The notes: generated by a model not told the origin, from the letters alone. A stretch of DNA of 64,000 nucleotides from JAGIBJ01 sp032119595 (GCA_032119595.1 JAUMBQ010000006.1:1577716-1641715); one strand, 5' to 3'. Positions 1 to 8,435 are shown, numbered from the stretch's first letter. Translations and numbers: made by a program.

Positions 1-1
1 T

Positions 2-1456
2 GCGGCGGTCGCTGGGCTGTTTGCGAGTTGGGCCTGCGAGCCACTCCTCACCGGTCCGGCCGGCGGGGGCTACCTGCTCGTCGCCGGTGGCAGCGTTGAG
101 CCGACCGTGCTCGACGGTTTCTGCGCCGCCCCAGGCCTCGGCGGCGCCAAGGCCAGCGCGCCGCTCGTTGCCGCCGACTGCGACTTCGGCGACACCCGCC
201 AGGTGTTCCACATGGGCGCCGCGAGTGTGGCGACCTTTGGCGTTGCGGCGATGATCGAGGAGGCCTCGAAGCGCTGGGGCACGCTGCCCTTTGCCGACCT
301 GGCCGAGCCCGGCGCGCGCCTCGCGCAGGCCGGTGTGGCGATGAACGAGATCCAGGCGTATGTCGCACAAATCTTGGAGCCGATCCTGTCGGCCAACGCG
401 GGCGTCCGCGAGCTGTGGATGCCGGGTGGTCGACTCCTCGCAGCAGGCGACCGCTTCCTCGCTCCCGGGCTCGCAGACACCATCCGCCGCATCGGCGCCG
501 ACGGCGCGGGCCCTCTGCGCGATGGGGATTTGGCCGCCGCGTGCGTGGAACTCGTTGCCGAGCAGGGCGGCGCACTCACGGCCCGCGACCTGGCCGAGCA
601 CCACCCGATCGCGCACCATCCGCTCGCGATCGCCTTCCGCGACCGGGTCGTCCTCACGACCCCGCCGTCCTCGGCCGGTGGCGCGCTGCTCGCCGTGGCG
701 CTCCACGCGCTCGCCCGCGAGGAGCAGCGTCCCGACGCCGCCGCGCTCCTGCGCGCCATGGATTCGGCCCAGGCCGTCCGCACGCCGGCGTTCGCCGAGC
801 AGCTCGTCGGCGACGACTTCGCCCACCGGCTCCTCGCCGCCGCGAGCGATGGCGACGGCGCCCTCGAGGAACTCCTGGCCCGTCAACCCGGCAGCACGAC
901 GCACCTGTCGGTCCTCGATCGCGACGGCCTGGCCTGCTCGGTGACCTGCAGCAACGGCGAATGCTCAGGACTCGTGGTGCCCGAGACCGGCATCCACCTC
1001 AACAACGTGATGGGCGAAGAGGACCTCAATCCGCTCGGCTTCGGCGCCTTCCCGGCCGGCCGGCGGATGCCGTCGATGATGTGCCCGACGGCCGTCCTCG
1101 GACCCGACGGCTCACTCGAACTCGCTCTCGGTTCGGCCGGCTCGAACCGCATCCGCTCGGCGCTGCTGCGCACGATCGTCGGCGTGGTCGACGAGGGCCT
1201 GAGCATCCCTGTCGCCGTCGATGCCGCCCGGCTGCACCGCGAAGGCGACACCGTCTTCACCGAGCCCGGCATCGACACAAGCCATCTGCTCGACCCCGCG
1301 CATGCCGGTCATCAGGGCCCGCCCACCGAACTCGTCGAGTTCAGCGACCGCAACCTCTTCTTCGGCGGCGTTCAGGCCGTCGGGATCGACCCGAAGACCG
1401 GAGCTCACGTCGCCGCTGGCGACCCGCGGCGCGGCGGCGCCGTCGCGGCCGTCTGA
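2..1456 (+). CDS. ggt: gamma-glutamyltransferase family protein, 5' truncated
   Basis: The frame is open from base 2, so the gene starts outside the window and the N-terminus is missing; the first visible residues (AAVAGLFASWACEPL..) already belong to the family fold. Gamma-glutamyltransferases cleave glutathione and other gamma-glutamyl compounds, and the precursor self-cleaves at a threonine. That site is seen as GSTTHLSVLDRDG; the putative nucleophilic Thr codon is at 896-898. The downstream segment GIHLNNVMGEEDLNPLGF matches the usual region around the substrate pocket. The family is normally made as a precursor with a signal peptide, but this part is not in view. The protein ends with a glycine/arginine-rich tail. 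Family assignment is firm; the exact substrate (glutathione, cephalosporin-type amides or others) cannot be read from the sequence. Confidence 0.88.
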   Translation, partial: AAVAGLFASWACEPLLTGPAGGGYLLVAGGSVEPTVLDGFCAAPGLGGAKASAPLVAADCDFGDTRQVFHMGAASVATFGVAAMIEEASKRWGTLPFADLAEPGARLAQAGVAMNEIQAYVAQILEPILSANAGVRELWMPGGRLLAAGDRFLAPGLADTIRRIGADGAGPLRDGDLAAACVELVAEQGGALTARDLAEHHPIAHHPLAIAFRDRVVLTTPPSSAGGALLAVALHALAREEQRPDAAALLRAMDSAQAVRTPAFAEQLVGDDFAHRLLAAASDGDGALEELLARQPGSTTHLSVLDRDGLACSVTCSNGECSGLVVPETGIHLNNVMGEEDLNPLGFGAFPAGRRMPSMMCPTAVLGPDGSLELALGSAGSNRIRSALLRTIVGVVDEGLSIPVAVDAARLHREGDTVFTEPGIDTSHLLDPAHAGHQGPPTELVEFSDRNLFFGGVQAVGIDPKTGAHVAAGDPRRGGAVAAV

Positions 1457-1489
1457 GCGCGCAACCATCGGTTACTAGAGGCAGAGACG

Positions 1490-1681
1490 ATGAGGCCTAG
1501 ACCGAGAAAACTCGCGCCGCTGACGATCGCGATGCTCATTCCGATCGCGCTCTTGATCGCTTGGGTGTCCAACGGTCGCGATGTCGCCGACCCCGCGTTC
1601 CTGCCGCTCACCGGCATTGTCATGGCCTGTCTGGCGGTGGCGCTCAGTTTCACTCGCCGGTCTGGTCCTCGAGCGAAGTAG
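1490..1681 (+). CDS. small membrane protein of unknown function
   Basis: A 63-residue ORF starting with ATG 33 bases after the gamma-glutamyltransferase stop. A short basic N-terminus (MRPRPRKLAP) is followed by two hydrophobic stretches, roughly residues 9-25 and 38-55, separated by a polar loop, and a basic tail ending RRSGPRAK. This fits a two-helix inner membrane protein with both ends inside. An AGAGGCAGAGACG stretch before the ATG could serve as a weak ribosome binding site. No family was recognised. Its closeness to the upstream gene suggests shared transcription. Confidence 0.55.
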   Translation: MRPRPRKLAPLTIAMLIPIALLIAWVSNGRDVADPAFLPLTGIVMACLAVALSFTRRSGPRAK

Positions 1682-1716
1682 CCGTACCCGGCACTGGCCA
1701 GATCCGGCTCTAGGGC

Positions 1717-1736
1717 ACTCGGCCGGCCGGCCGAGT
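1717..1736. terminator. 20-bp perfect palindrome between convergent genes
   Basis: The sequence ACTCGGCCGGCCGGCCGAGT is its own reverse complement over 20 bases. It lies between the end of the small membrane protein gene (1681) and the end of the opposing GNAT gene (1791), where a bidirectional terminator or transcript-end hairpin is expected. There is no T-run, so classical intrinsic termination is not shown. Confidence 0.45.
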
Positions 1737-1790
1737 CATTCCCAACTCGTCATCGGGCGGGGAGACACCGCCGCCCCGTCGTCGACTCAC

Positions 1791-2105
1791 CTACGCGCCG
1801 ACGAGCCCGAAGTTCTGTCGGTACTGCGCGGGCACCAAGGTGAGCGTGTCGGGGTGCTGGAGCATGTAGTGCTTCACGAACGGGCAGAACGGCAGGACCG
1901 CGAGGCCCTCTTCCTGCGCGATGGAGATCACGTGCGCGACGAGCTTGGTGCCCAGGCCACGGCCGCCGAACCCGTCGACCGTCTCGGTGTGGGTGAGTGC
2001 GAGCATCTCGCCGTTGCGTCCGTAGCTGATGAACACGGCGAGCTCGTCGTCGACGTACAGCTCAAAGCGACGGCGCTCGTGGTCGTCGGTGATGACTTCG
2101 GACAT
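1791..2105 (-). CDS. GNAT family N-acetyltransferase (YjdJ/COG2388-like)
   Basis: A 104-residue protein resembling the short GNAT proteins of the YjdJ/Gtn2-type group, which are smaller than typical acetyltransferases. The acetyl-CoA binding loop is visible as GFGGRGLGTKLVAHV around residues 45-60, in the (Q/R)xxGx(G/A) position. It is followed by the family-typical stretch AQEEGLAVLPFCPFVKHYMLQHP. The N-terminal part (RRRFELYVDDELAVFISY) forms the usual first strands. The acceptor is unknown; relatives are thought to acetylate small amines or protein N-termini. It is transcribed alone leftward, with a large dyad upstream at 2170-2218. Confidence 0.8.
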   Translation of the reverse strand: MSEVITDDHERRRFELYVDDELAVFISYGRNGEMLALTHTETVDGFGGRGLGTKLVAHVISIAQEEGLAVLPFCPFVKHYMLQHPDTLTLVPAQYRQNFGLVGA

Positions 2106-2169
2106 GCAGTTCCTCGGAGGTGACTAGGCGGCACGCACCACGATAGGAGCGGCCCGCGGCCCCCAGCCA

Positions 2170-2218
2170 GCCGAACGTCGAAATATGCCCCCAGAGGGTG
2201 GTTAATCCGACGTTCGGC
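2170..2218 (-). terminator. 11-bp inverted repeat between PPOX and GNAT genes
   Basis: GCCGAACGTCG at 2170-2180 is exactly repeated in reverse complement at 2208-2218, leaving a 27-base loop. On the minus strand it lies 16 bases after the PPOX enzyme stop and about 65 bases before the GNAT start. It can therefore be a terminator for the first gene or an operator for the second. The loop contains a smaller C-run/G-run pairing, so a compound hairpin is possible. Confidence 0.4.
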
Positions 2219-2233
2219 CCGTCAACGGCGTGA

Positions 2234-2701
2234 TTAGCGCGTCGCGGGCGCGACTGGCCGTAGGGCCAGGTAGTCGCGGCGCGGGGCTCGGCCCAGGCGG
2301 CGCAGGCGGCTGACGACCCCGATCGCCTCGTAGGCCGCGCCATAGCGGTGCGTGAGTGCGCGGTCGGCGCGCCGGTGGGCTTCCGGCGCGAGGACCTCGC
2401 CGACGACCGCGACGGCCTCGCCGAGCGGTCGTCCGCGTACGTCGCAGGGCGCGACGGTCGCGTTGGGTTCGCGGCGCAGGCGCTTGACCTTCCAGGCATC
2501 CGCTTCGCTGCTGGCCACCAGGGCGTCGCCGTCGGGTGCGAACCACACCGGCGTCCCCACGGGCGTGCCGTCCTTCTTGGTCGTCGTCAGCAGTAGGTAG
2601 CGATGGCCAGCCAGCGTCGGCACCACGTTCGCGATGTCGACGCTCGTGTCGCGCGGGTCGCGCAAGGCAGCAAGGAACGAGGACGGAACCGGCGGGCGCA
2701 T
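2234..2701 (-). CDS. PPOX-class, probably F420-dependent, oxidoreductase
   Basis: A 155-residue split-barrel flavin/deazaflavin enzyme of the pyridoxamine-5'-phosphate-oxidase-like fold. The typical opening is present: an N-terminal helix with the family phrase LAGHRYLLLTTTKKDGTPVGTPVWFAPDGDAL, then SSEADAWKVKRLRREPNATVAPCDVRG, in which the lysines and arginines would bind cofactor phosphate or the F420 tail. Many actinobacterial proteins of this length and pattern use F420. The choice between F420 and FMN is inferred from family resemblance, not seen directly. The substrate is unknown. It is transcribed leftward, and the pilin-like gene upstream is on the same strand 42 bases away. Confidence 0.78.
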   Translation of the reverse strand: MRPPVPSSFLAALRDPRDTSVDIANVVPTLAGHRYLLLTTTKKDGTPVGTPVWFAPDGDALVASSEADAWKVKRLRREPNATVAPCDVRGRPLGEAVAVVGEVLAPEAHRRADRALTHRYGAAYEAIGVVSRLRRLGRAPRRDYLALRPVAPATR

Positions 2702-2743
2702 GTGCCTATGTACGTGAACCGGGCCGCGTCCGGTTCACACGCT

Positions 2744-3373
2744 CTAGCCCCAGGTGGGGCTGGGGCAGGGCGTGCCGCCGCTCGCGGTGCACGTCTTCTC
2801 TTGCGCGCCGCCGACGGTGCCGCGGATGGTGAAGAGGAGGCCGTCGGCGGCAGCCGCCGTGACGCGGTACATGGTTCCCGACCCGGTCAAGGCCACCTCG
2901 CCGGGGGCGGGCGTCCCGCTGGCGATGGCGAGGCCGGTGTTGCCGAGGTCAGCGGCGGTCCGGCACTTGGCGTAGTCCTGCGTGTCGGTAAAGCATGCGG
3001 CGGCTTGACTCAGGCCGTTCATCGCATTTTGCTGGGCCTGCGCGACGGTCGTCTTCGGGTCCGGCTTAGGCTGGTCGCTGTTGGCCGCCGGCGTCGCGGT
3101 CGCGGACGGCGTCGTTGGAGACGTGCCCGGAGTCGTGGCGGGCGTCGTCGCCTGAGCCTTCGGGGCCGTCTGCGCTGGCGCCGTGGGCGCCGATCCCGAG
3201 GTCTCGGGCGTGGTGACCACGGGCGGCAGCGGCTCGGTAACGGTCGCGGGGGCCACGCCCGAGTCCTTTGGCGCGAGCGACAAGATCCCAAACACGACGA
3301 CCGCGATCACCACGAGGCTACCTAGCAGGGCCACCATGCCCGGCTTCATCTCCAAGTTCCCGCGACCACGCAC
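2744..3373 (-). CDS. membrane-anchored protein with pilin-like C-terminal domain
   Basis: A 209-residue protein with one hydrophobic helix near the N-terminus (MVALLGSLVVIAVVVFGILSLA), a low-complexity linker of Thr/Pro/Ala (about residues 35-110), and a compact C-terminal domain with four cysteines. Its segment AACFTDTQDYAKCRTAADLG resembles the C-terminal domain of type IV pilin-like proteins of Thermoleophilia. The N-terminus lacks a prepilin-peptidase site (G/A followed by a Phe-Thr-Leu-type helix with Glu5), so it is probably not assembled as a pilin but anchored to the membrane. Three starts are possible: GTG at 3373 and in-frame ATGs at 3349 and 3337; none has a well-spaced Shine-Dalgarno. 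The function is unknown. Confidence 0.65.
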   Translation of the reverse strand: MRGRGNLEMKPGMVALLGSLVVIAVVVFGILSLAPKDSGVAPATVTEPLPPVVTTPETSGSAPTAPAQTAPKAQATTPATTPGTSPTTPSATATPAANSDQPKPDPKTTVAQAQQNAMNGLSQAAACFTDTQDYAKCRTAADLGNTGLAIASGTPAPGEVALTGSGTMYRVTAAAADGLLFTIRGTVGGAQEKTCTASGGTPCPSPTWG

Positions 3374-3609
3374 GCCGGATGAGTCGGCTCAGGCGCTCCG
3401 TTCTGGAGCGCGACCTGCTTCGGCGGGGGACGCGTGCCCAGGACCGGGGCGGTCGGGGCCGGCCGCCGGCAGCCCTACGGTGAACACTCCAACGCGACCA
3501 CCTGCAACGCGCGGCGGCACCAGCGAGCCGCGGCTGCCTTGCACGAAACCGCCCGGGAATCCGGCCGCTTCCGCAGGTGATCGTCCGCGCTCCTGGTACC
3601 GTCGCGTCG

Positions 3610-4047
3610 ATGGCCGACGACCGACTCGACGACGCGATCGACGCGGTAGTCCGCGCCGTTGACCGCATCGAACGCGCGACGCGCGCCGCCGCGCCCGTTT
3701 CGTCGCCAGCTTCGCTTGGCGACGCAACCCGCCCAATCCAAGGCGCGACCGGACAGACCGCCGCGTTCTGGGCGCCGCAACCCGAGCACAGCGAGCCTGG
3801 CACCTACGACCCTGGCGCCGGCCTCGGCCAGCGCCCGCAGTCGACCGCCGAGTTCTCCGCCCTCGGCGCCGCGGCGATGCGCCCGTTTGCTGAGCATGGC
3901 GCGTCGCCGGAGGTCCACGAGCTGGTGGGCCGCATCGTCGGCCGCATGCAGGCCCTGGAAGACCATCTTGGCGCCGCCGGCCAGCTGCGGGCGGAGATCA
4001 GCGAGCTCGTCGCTCGCCTTGCGGCCGCGGCAGGCAAGCCCCGCTAG
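3610..4047 (+). CDS. small acidic protein with helical ends, unknown function
   Basis: A 145-residue ORF read from ATG 3610 (MADDRLDDAIDAVVRAVDRIERATRAA). The ORF is open 33 bases further upstream, but that extension looks like non-coding sequence. The first 30 and last 45 residues are heptad-like and helical (EVHELVGRIVGRMQALEDHLGAAGQLRAEISELVARL is too regular to be a shadow). The middle is rich in Pro, Gly, Gln and Ala and probably disordered. There is no signal peptide or membrane helix. No family was recognised. It precedes the aminotransferase gene by 44 bases and may be cotranscribed with it. Confidence 0.6.
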   Translation: MADDRLDDAIDAVVRAVDRIERATRAAAPVSSPASLGDATRPIQGATGQTAAFWAPQPEHSEPGTYDPGAGLGQRPQSTAEFSALGAAAMRPFAEHGASPEVHELVGRIVGRMQALEDHLGAAGQLRAEISELVARLAAAAGKPR

Positions 4048-4091
4048 GCGTCCCGGCGGACGCCGCCGCGCGTCCTTTAGTCTCGGCCCTT

Positions 4092-5177
4092 ATGGCTGAC
4101 GCGATTTCCTTCTCCCGCGGCGCCCCGTCCGTCGACATCGTCGACATCGAGGGCCTGCGCGCCGCTGCCGACCGGGCGTTTACCAACGACCCCGCGGGCA
4201 TGACGGCCTACGGCACGGCCGTTGGCTACGTCCCGCTGCGCAAGTGGCTTGCGGACAAGCACGGCGTGAAGCCGGAGAACGTGATCGTCACGAACGGCTC
4301 GATGCAGGCCGACGCGTTTCTCTTCGACGAGTGGGTCTCGCCCGGCGACCAGGTCGTCGTGGAGAAGCCGTCGTACGACCGAACGCTGCTCGGCCTCAAG
4401 GGCCGCGGCGCGGACGTGACCCCGATCGAGCTCGAGGCCGACGGCATCGACACCAGGGCGCTCCGCGCCGCGCTCGAGGGTGGCCTGCGCCCGAAGTTCG
4501 CGCACATCATCCCCAACTTCCAGAACCCGGGCGGCTCCACGCTGCCGCTCGAGAAGCGCCACGAGCTGATCGCCCTGGCGAAGGAGTTCGGCTTCACGAT
4601 CTTCGAGGACGACCCGTACCGCGACGTGCGCTTCCGTGGCGAGGCGCTGCCGTCGATGTACGAGCTCGCGCCCGAGCACGTCGTCTACGCCTGCTCGTTC
4701 TCCAAGACGGTCTGCCCGGGCGTCCGCGTCGGCTACCTCGTCGGCTCACCCGAGCTGATCAAGAAGATCGTCACGCGCGCGACCAACACCTACATCGCTC
4801 CGGACATGCTTGCCCAGGCGATCGTCTACGAGTTCGCCGTCTCCGGCGCCCTCGACACCGCCGTCTCCCGCGTGCAGGACGCCCTCCGCGAGCGCTGCGA
4901 CCTGCTCGCCGAGGCCCTCACGAAGCACCTCCCCGAGGCCAAGTTCGTCCGCCCGGACGGCGGCTACTTCCTCTGGGCCGAGCTGCCCGAGAGCTACGAC
5001 GTCGACGCTGCCGCCGCGACGATGGCCGACTACGACGTCGCGTTCGTCAAGGGCTCGGACTTCCTCCTCGAGGGCGGCAAGTCGTCCTTGCGCCTGGCCT
5101 ACTCGGCCGTCCTCGCCAGCCAGGTCGACGAAGGCGTGCAGCGCCTGGCGGCCTGCCTGAACGCGCACAAGAGTTAG
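4092..5177 (+). CDS. PLP-dependent class I/II aminotransferase (LysN/MocR-type fold)
   Basis: A 361-residue fold-type I aminotransferase. The N-terminal part lacks the GntR DNA-binding domain of full MocR regulators, so it is a plain enzyme. The visible landmarks are the substrate-entry helix YGTAVGYVPLRKWLADKHG, the PNFQNPGGSTL loop, the PLP-contacting EDDPYRDVRF, and the Schiff-base lysine in SFSKTVCPGVRVGYLVGS (Lys205). The C-terminal DGGYFLWAEL segment is typical of the 2-aminoadipate/aromatic aminotransferase group. The amino donor and acceptor are uncertain; 2-oxoglutarate-dependent transamination of a branched, aromatic or aminoadipate substrate is the family expectation. Transcription ends toward the MFS gene at a strong nested palindrome. 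Confidence 0.88.
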   Translation: MADAISFSRGAPSVDIVDIEGLRAAADRAFTNDPAGMTAYGTAVGYVPLRKWLADKHGVKPENVIVTNGSMQADAFLFDEWVSPGDQVVVEKPSYDRTLLGLKGRGADVTPIELEADGIDTRALRAALEGGLRPKFAHIIPNFQNPGGSTLPLEKRHELIALAKEFGFTIFEDDPYRDVRFRGEALPSMYELAPEHVVYACSFSKTVCPGVRVGYLVGSPELIKKIVTRATNTYIAPDMLAQAIVYEFAVSGALDTAVSRVQDALRERCDLLAEALTKHLPEAKFVRPDGGYFLWAELPESYDVDAAAATMADYDVAFVKGSDFLLEGGKSSLRLAYSAVLASQVDEGVQRLAACLNAHKS

Positions 5178-5186
5178 GGCGGTTGG

Positions 5187-5307
5187 GGGCCGGGGCGGGG
5201 TGCACCACCCCCGCGCCGACGATCGGGATGTCCACTTACCGCCTGGCGGCGAGAAGTGGACATCCCACCGCGGACTCGCGCGGGGGTGGTGCACCCCGCC
5301 CCGGCCC
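5187..5307. repeat. nested perfect palindrome (30-bp outer, 13-bp inner arms)
   Basis: Outer arms at 5187-5216 and 5278-5307 are perfect 30-base reverse complements. Within them, 5225-5237 and 5254-5266 are perfect 13-base reverse complements (GGGATGTCCACTT and AAGTGGACATCCC), and the centre CCGCCTGGCGG is again self-complementary. The structure starts 9 bases after the aminotransferase stop, between convergent genes. It could act as a strong bidirectional terminator, or be a REP/MITE-like element. No target-site duplication was recognised. Confidence 0.8.
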
Positions 5308-5469
5308 GTCGACGGCATGAGGCTTGTGGGCGCCCCGGCTGGATGCCGGGCGCTGCACGCGCTTGTCGGCCTGCTTGGCGCTGACTGCTGCGCGGCGATG
5401 GCTCAGCGGGCTGCGGTCGTTCGGACCTGGCCTATGCGGGCTGTGTTGTCGACGTGGCGCCGGAGGGTT

Positions 5470-6756
5470 CTAGGCCTGTTCGGGAGCGAGCTCCAGCGGC
5501 GGCTGGGTGGGGCGCTCGGGCCTCAGGAAGATGGGGAGCATGGCCAGGGCGAGTGCTCCTCCGGCGAGGGAGAGTGCGGCGTAGCTGGTGCTGGCGACCA
5601 TGAACCCGCTGCCGAGTCCGCCGCCGGCGCCGGCGAGGGCCACGCCGAGGTCGACGTTGCCCTGGGTGCGAGCGCGCTGCTCCAAGGGTGTTGCGTCGGT
5701 CACGAGTGCGGTGCCGGCGATCAGACCAAGGTTCCAGCCGAGGCCGAGCAGGCCCAGGGCCAGGGTGAGCAGCACCATTGAGTCGGCGGGTGCGAGTGCC
5801 GCGAGGAGTCCCGCCAGGGTGAGCGTCCCGGCGCCCGCCGCGATCACCGGTCGACGGCCGACGCGGTCCACAAGCACGCCGGTGATGGGCGACGGCAAGA
5901 ACATCGCCGCGACATGCACCGCGATCACCAGTCCGGTCGCCGACAGGCTGTGCCCGTGGTCGCGCATGTGGACGGGGGTCATCGTCATCACCGCGACCAT
6001 CACGATCTGCGTCACGATCATCGCGGTCGCCCCCAGGCGCAGGTCGGACCGCCCAGTCGGAATCGGTGCGGCGACGTGGGCTGCGTCATCGTCGGCGGCC
6101 CACCGGCGAGCGACGATGAGCGGGTCGGGGCGAAGGAAGGTCATCACCGCGAGCGCGGCAGCCCCGTAGGCGACGCTGGCCAGCAAGAACGGGCCTGCAA
6201 GTTCGTTGATCCCGAGGCTGTCGGCGAGCCCACCGGTCAAGCCGACGGTGTTCGGGCCGGCCACGCCGCCGATCGTGGTCGCCACCAGCACCGTGCTCAC
6301 GGCGCGCCCGCGACGCTCAGGCGTCGCGAGGTCGGCACCGGCGTAGCGCGCCTGCAGATTGGTCGCGACCCCGGAGCCGTAGAGCACGAACGACAAGAGC
6401 AGCAGCGGCACGCTCCCGAGCGCCGCCGCGAGGACGACGCCCAAACAGCCGAGCGCGCCCGCGGCGTAGCCGGCGGCCAGACCAGGCCGCCGGCCGGCCC
6501 GCTGCGACAGCCGCCCCACCAGCAACGCGGCCCCGGCCGATCCAAGCGTGAACAGCGCCGTGGCGGCGCCCGCATATTTGGCACTGCCGAGCATGTCCTC
6601 GGTCAGCAGCGCACCAACGGTCACACCCGCCGCGAGCCCAGCACCGCTCAGGACCTGCGCGCCAAACAGGATGCGGACCGTGCGATCCGCCAGGGCGGCG
6701 CGCTCCGCCGCGTTCGTAAGGGCGGGGTCGTCGATCAAGGTTCGCGGCACGGCCAC
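5470..6756 (-). CDS. MFS transporter
   Basis: A 428-residue polytopic membrane protein with about twelve hydrophobic segments, the normal size for the major facilitator superfamily. The first half contains the loop GRLSQRAGRRPGLAAGY between helices 2 and 3 and the second half GVLVDRVGRRPVIAAGA, both variants of the MFS motif A (GxxxDRxGRR). The segment after helix 4 contains LVATTIGGVAGPNTVGLTGG, similar to the antiporter-type motif C region. A central charged loop (RPDPLIVARRWAADDDAAH) separates the two bundles. Drug or metabolite efflux is the usual guess, but the substrate is unknown. It converges on the aminotransferase gene, and its start is 33 bases after the CoA-disulfide-reductase stop on the same strand. 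Confidence 0.88.
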   Translation of the reverse strand: MAVPRTLIDDPALTNAAERAALADRTVRILFGAQVLSGAGLAAGVTVGALLTEDMLGSAKYAGAATALFTLGSAGAALLVGRLSQRAGRRPGLAAGYAAGALGCLGVVLAAALGSVPLLLLSFVLYGSGVATNLQARYAGADLATPERRGRAVSTVLVATTIGGVAGPNTVGLTGGLADSLGINELAGPFLLASVAYGAAALAVMTFLRPDPLIVARRWAADDDAAHVAAPIPTGRSDLRLGATAMIVTQIVMVAVMTMTPVHMRDHGHSLSATGLVIAVHVAAMFLPSPITGVLVDRVGRRPVIAAGAGTLTLAGLLAALAPADSMVLLTLALGLLGLGWNLGLIAGTALVTDATPLEQRARTQGNVDLGVALAGAGGGLGSGFMVASTSYAALSLAGGALALAMLPIFLRPERPTQPPLELAPEQA

Positions 6757-6788
6757 GGACTGTAGTCCCGCCGCGCCGCGACCCCCGG

Positions 6789-8435
6789 CTACGAGACGGG
6801 CGCGCGATCGCCGGTGCCGGCGCTCCAGGTGGCGTAGCCGCCGTCGAGGTTCTTGGCCTCACGACCGTGCTGGGCGAGGATGCGCGCGGCGAGGTAGCCG
6901 CGCAGGCCGGCGGCGCAGTACACCACGAGGTCGCCTTCTGGGAGGTCGTCCAGGCGATCGCGCAGGTCGTCGAGCGGGACGCCGATCGAGCCCGGAATGG
7001 CGCCGCGCTCGCGCTCAGCGTCGCTGCGGACGTCGACGACGGTCGCGCCCGCCTCGAGCAGCGTGTCGACCTCGTGCCATTGCACGGCGTGGGACAGGCC
7101 GTCGGCGAGATTGTTCGCAACGTGCCCGAGCATGTTGACCGGGTCCTTCGCGGCGCCGAACTGCGGCGCGTAGGCCAGCTCGAGGTCGGCGAGATCGCCC
7201 GCGCGCAGGCCGGCGCGCATCGCGGTTGCGACGATGTCGATGCGCTTGTCGACGCCGCTGCGTCCGACGCCTTGGATGCCGAGAATCGCATCGGTCGTTG
7301 GGTCAACGAGCAGCTTGAGGGCCATCCCGTCGGCGCCCGGGTAGTAGCCGGCGTGGGACAACGGGTGGGTGTGAATCGCGACGTACTCGCGGCCGTCGGC
7401 GCGCAGGCGCTTCTCGTTCCAGCCACTCGTGGCGACCTGGATCCCGAACACGCCCACGATCGCGGTGCCGAAGACCGGCAGATCGTGCACGTCGCGACCA
7501 GCGATCACGTCGGCCGCGAGTCGACCCTGGCGGTTCGCCGGCCCGGCGAGGGGCACCAGCGTGCGGCCGCCGGAGATCGCGTCCTGCTTCACGGCGGCGT
7601 CGCCGACGGCGTAGATCGACGGATCGCTCGTCTGAAGCTGATCGTTGATGAGGATGCCGCCGCGCTCGCCGATCGCCAGGCCGGCGGCCTCCGCAAGGCC
7701 GGTCTCCGGGCGCACCCCGATCGCCGCGACGACGAGGTCGGCGGGGCGAGTGGTGCCGTCGGCGAGCGTCACGTCGGCGGCGCCCATGGCCGTCACGGCT
7801 TGGCCAAGCACGAGGTCGACGCCCGCGGCGCGCATCGCATCGTGAACCGGCGCGATCATCTCGGGGTCCAGCGGAGCCATCACTTGCGCGGTGGCTTCGA
7901 CGACGGTCACGTTCAGGCCGAGATGGACGAGGTTCTCGGCCATCTCCACGCCGATGAACCCGCCGCCGATGACGACGGCCGTCTCAGCGCGGTCGGCCGC
8001 CGCCTTCATGGCGTCGGCATCTTCGACGATTCGTAGGCCGATCGCCCGCTCGATCCCAGGGATCGGCGGCGTGATCGGCGTGGCGCCGGGGGCGAGGATG
8101 AGGGCGTCGTACGGCAGCTCCACCTCACTTCCCGCGACAAGGTCGGCGACGACCACGACCTTGCGCTCGCGGTCGATGGAGCGCGCCTCATGGTGAACGC
8201 GCACGTCGAGCGCGAAGCGGTCGTGGAGCGAGTCGGGCGTTTGGATCAGGAGATCGCCGCGCTCCTCGATCACGCCGCCCACGAAGTACGGCAGTCCGCA
8301 GTTCGCAAACGACACGTAGCCGCTGCGCTCGACGATGGTGATCGAGGCGTCCTCCAGGAGGCGCCGCAGCCGCGTGGCGGCCGACATGCCGGCGGCGACG
8401 CCGCCGACGATCACGATGTTCTTGGGCTGGGTCAT
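6789..8435 (-). CDS. CoA-disulfide reductase-like flavoprotein fused to rhodanese
   Basis: A 548-residue two-part enzyme. Residues 1-445 are a pyridine-nucleotide disulfide oxidoreductase: FAD motif IVGGVAAGMSAATRLRR, single active cysteine Cys46 in YVSFANCGLPYFVGG, and an NAD(P)H motif VVIGGGFIGVEMAENL. Residues from about 455 form a rhodanese domain with active loop CAAGLRG (Cys507). This layout is that of the CoADR-rhodanese enzymes (Npsr/CoADR-RHD type), which reduce CoA disulfide or CoA persulfide and polysulfide. The rhodanese part would pass sulfane sulfur to or from the flavin-side cysteine. The surrounding rhodanese, SQR and ArsR genes agree with a role in sulfide/persulfide handling. 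Confidence 0.9.
   Translation of the reverse strand: MTQPKNIVIVGGVAAGMSAATRLRRLLEDASITIVERSGYVSFANCGLPYFVGGVIEERGDLLIQTPDSLHDRFALDVRVHHEARSIDRERKVVVVADLVAGSEVELPYDALILAPGATPITPPIPGIERAIGLRIVEDADAMKAAADRAETAVVIGGGFIGVEMAENLVHLGLNVTVVEATAQVMAPLDPEMIAPVHDAMRAAGVDLVLGQAVTAMGAADVTLADGTTRPADLVVAAIGVRPETGLAEAAGLAIGERGGILINDQLQTSDPSIYAVGDAAVKQDAISGGRTLVPLAGPANRQGRLAADVIAGRDVHDLPVFGTAIVGVFGIQVATSGWNEKRLRADGREYVAIHTHPLSHAGYYPGADGMALKLLVDPTTDAILGIQGVGRSGVDKRIDIVATAMRAGLRAGDLADLELAYAPQFGAAKDPVNMLGHVANNLADGLSHAVQWHEVDTLLEAGATVVDVRSDAERERGAIPGSIGVPLDDLRDRLDDLPEGDLVVYCAAGLRGYLAARILAQHGREAKNLDGGYATWSAGTGDRAPVS

Noticed and set aside
5200..5781. 193-codon frame starting in the nested palindrome
   Set aside because: It begins inside the inverted repeat, has no ribosome site or motif, and overlaps the end of the MFS gene.
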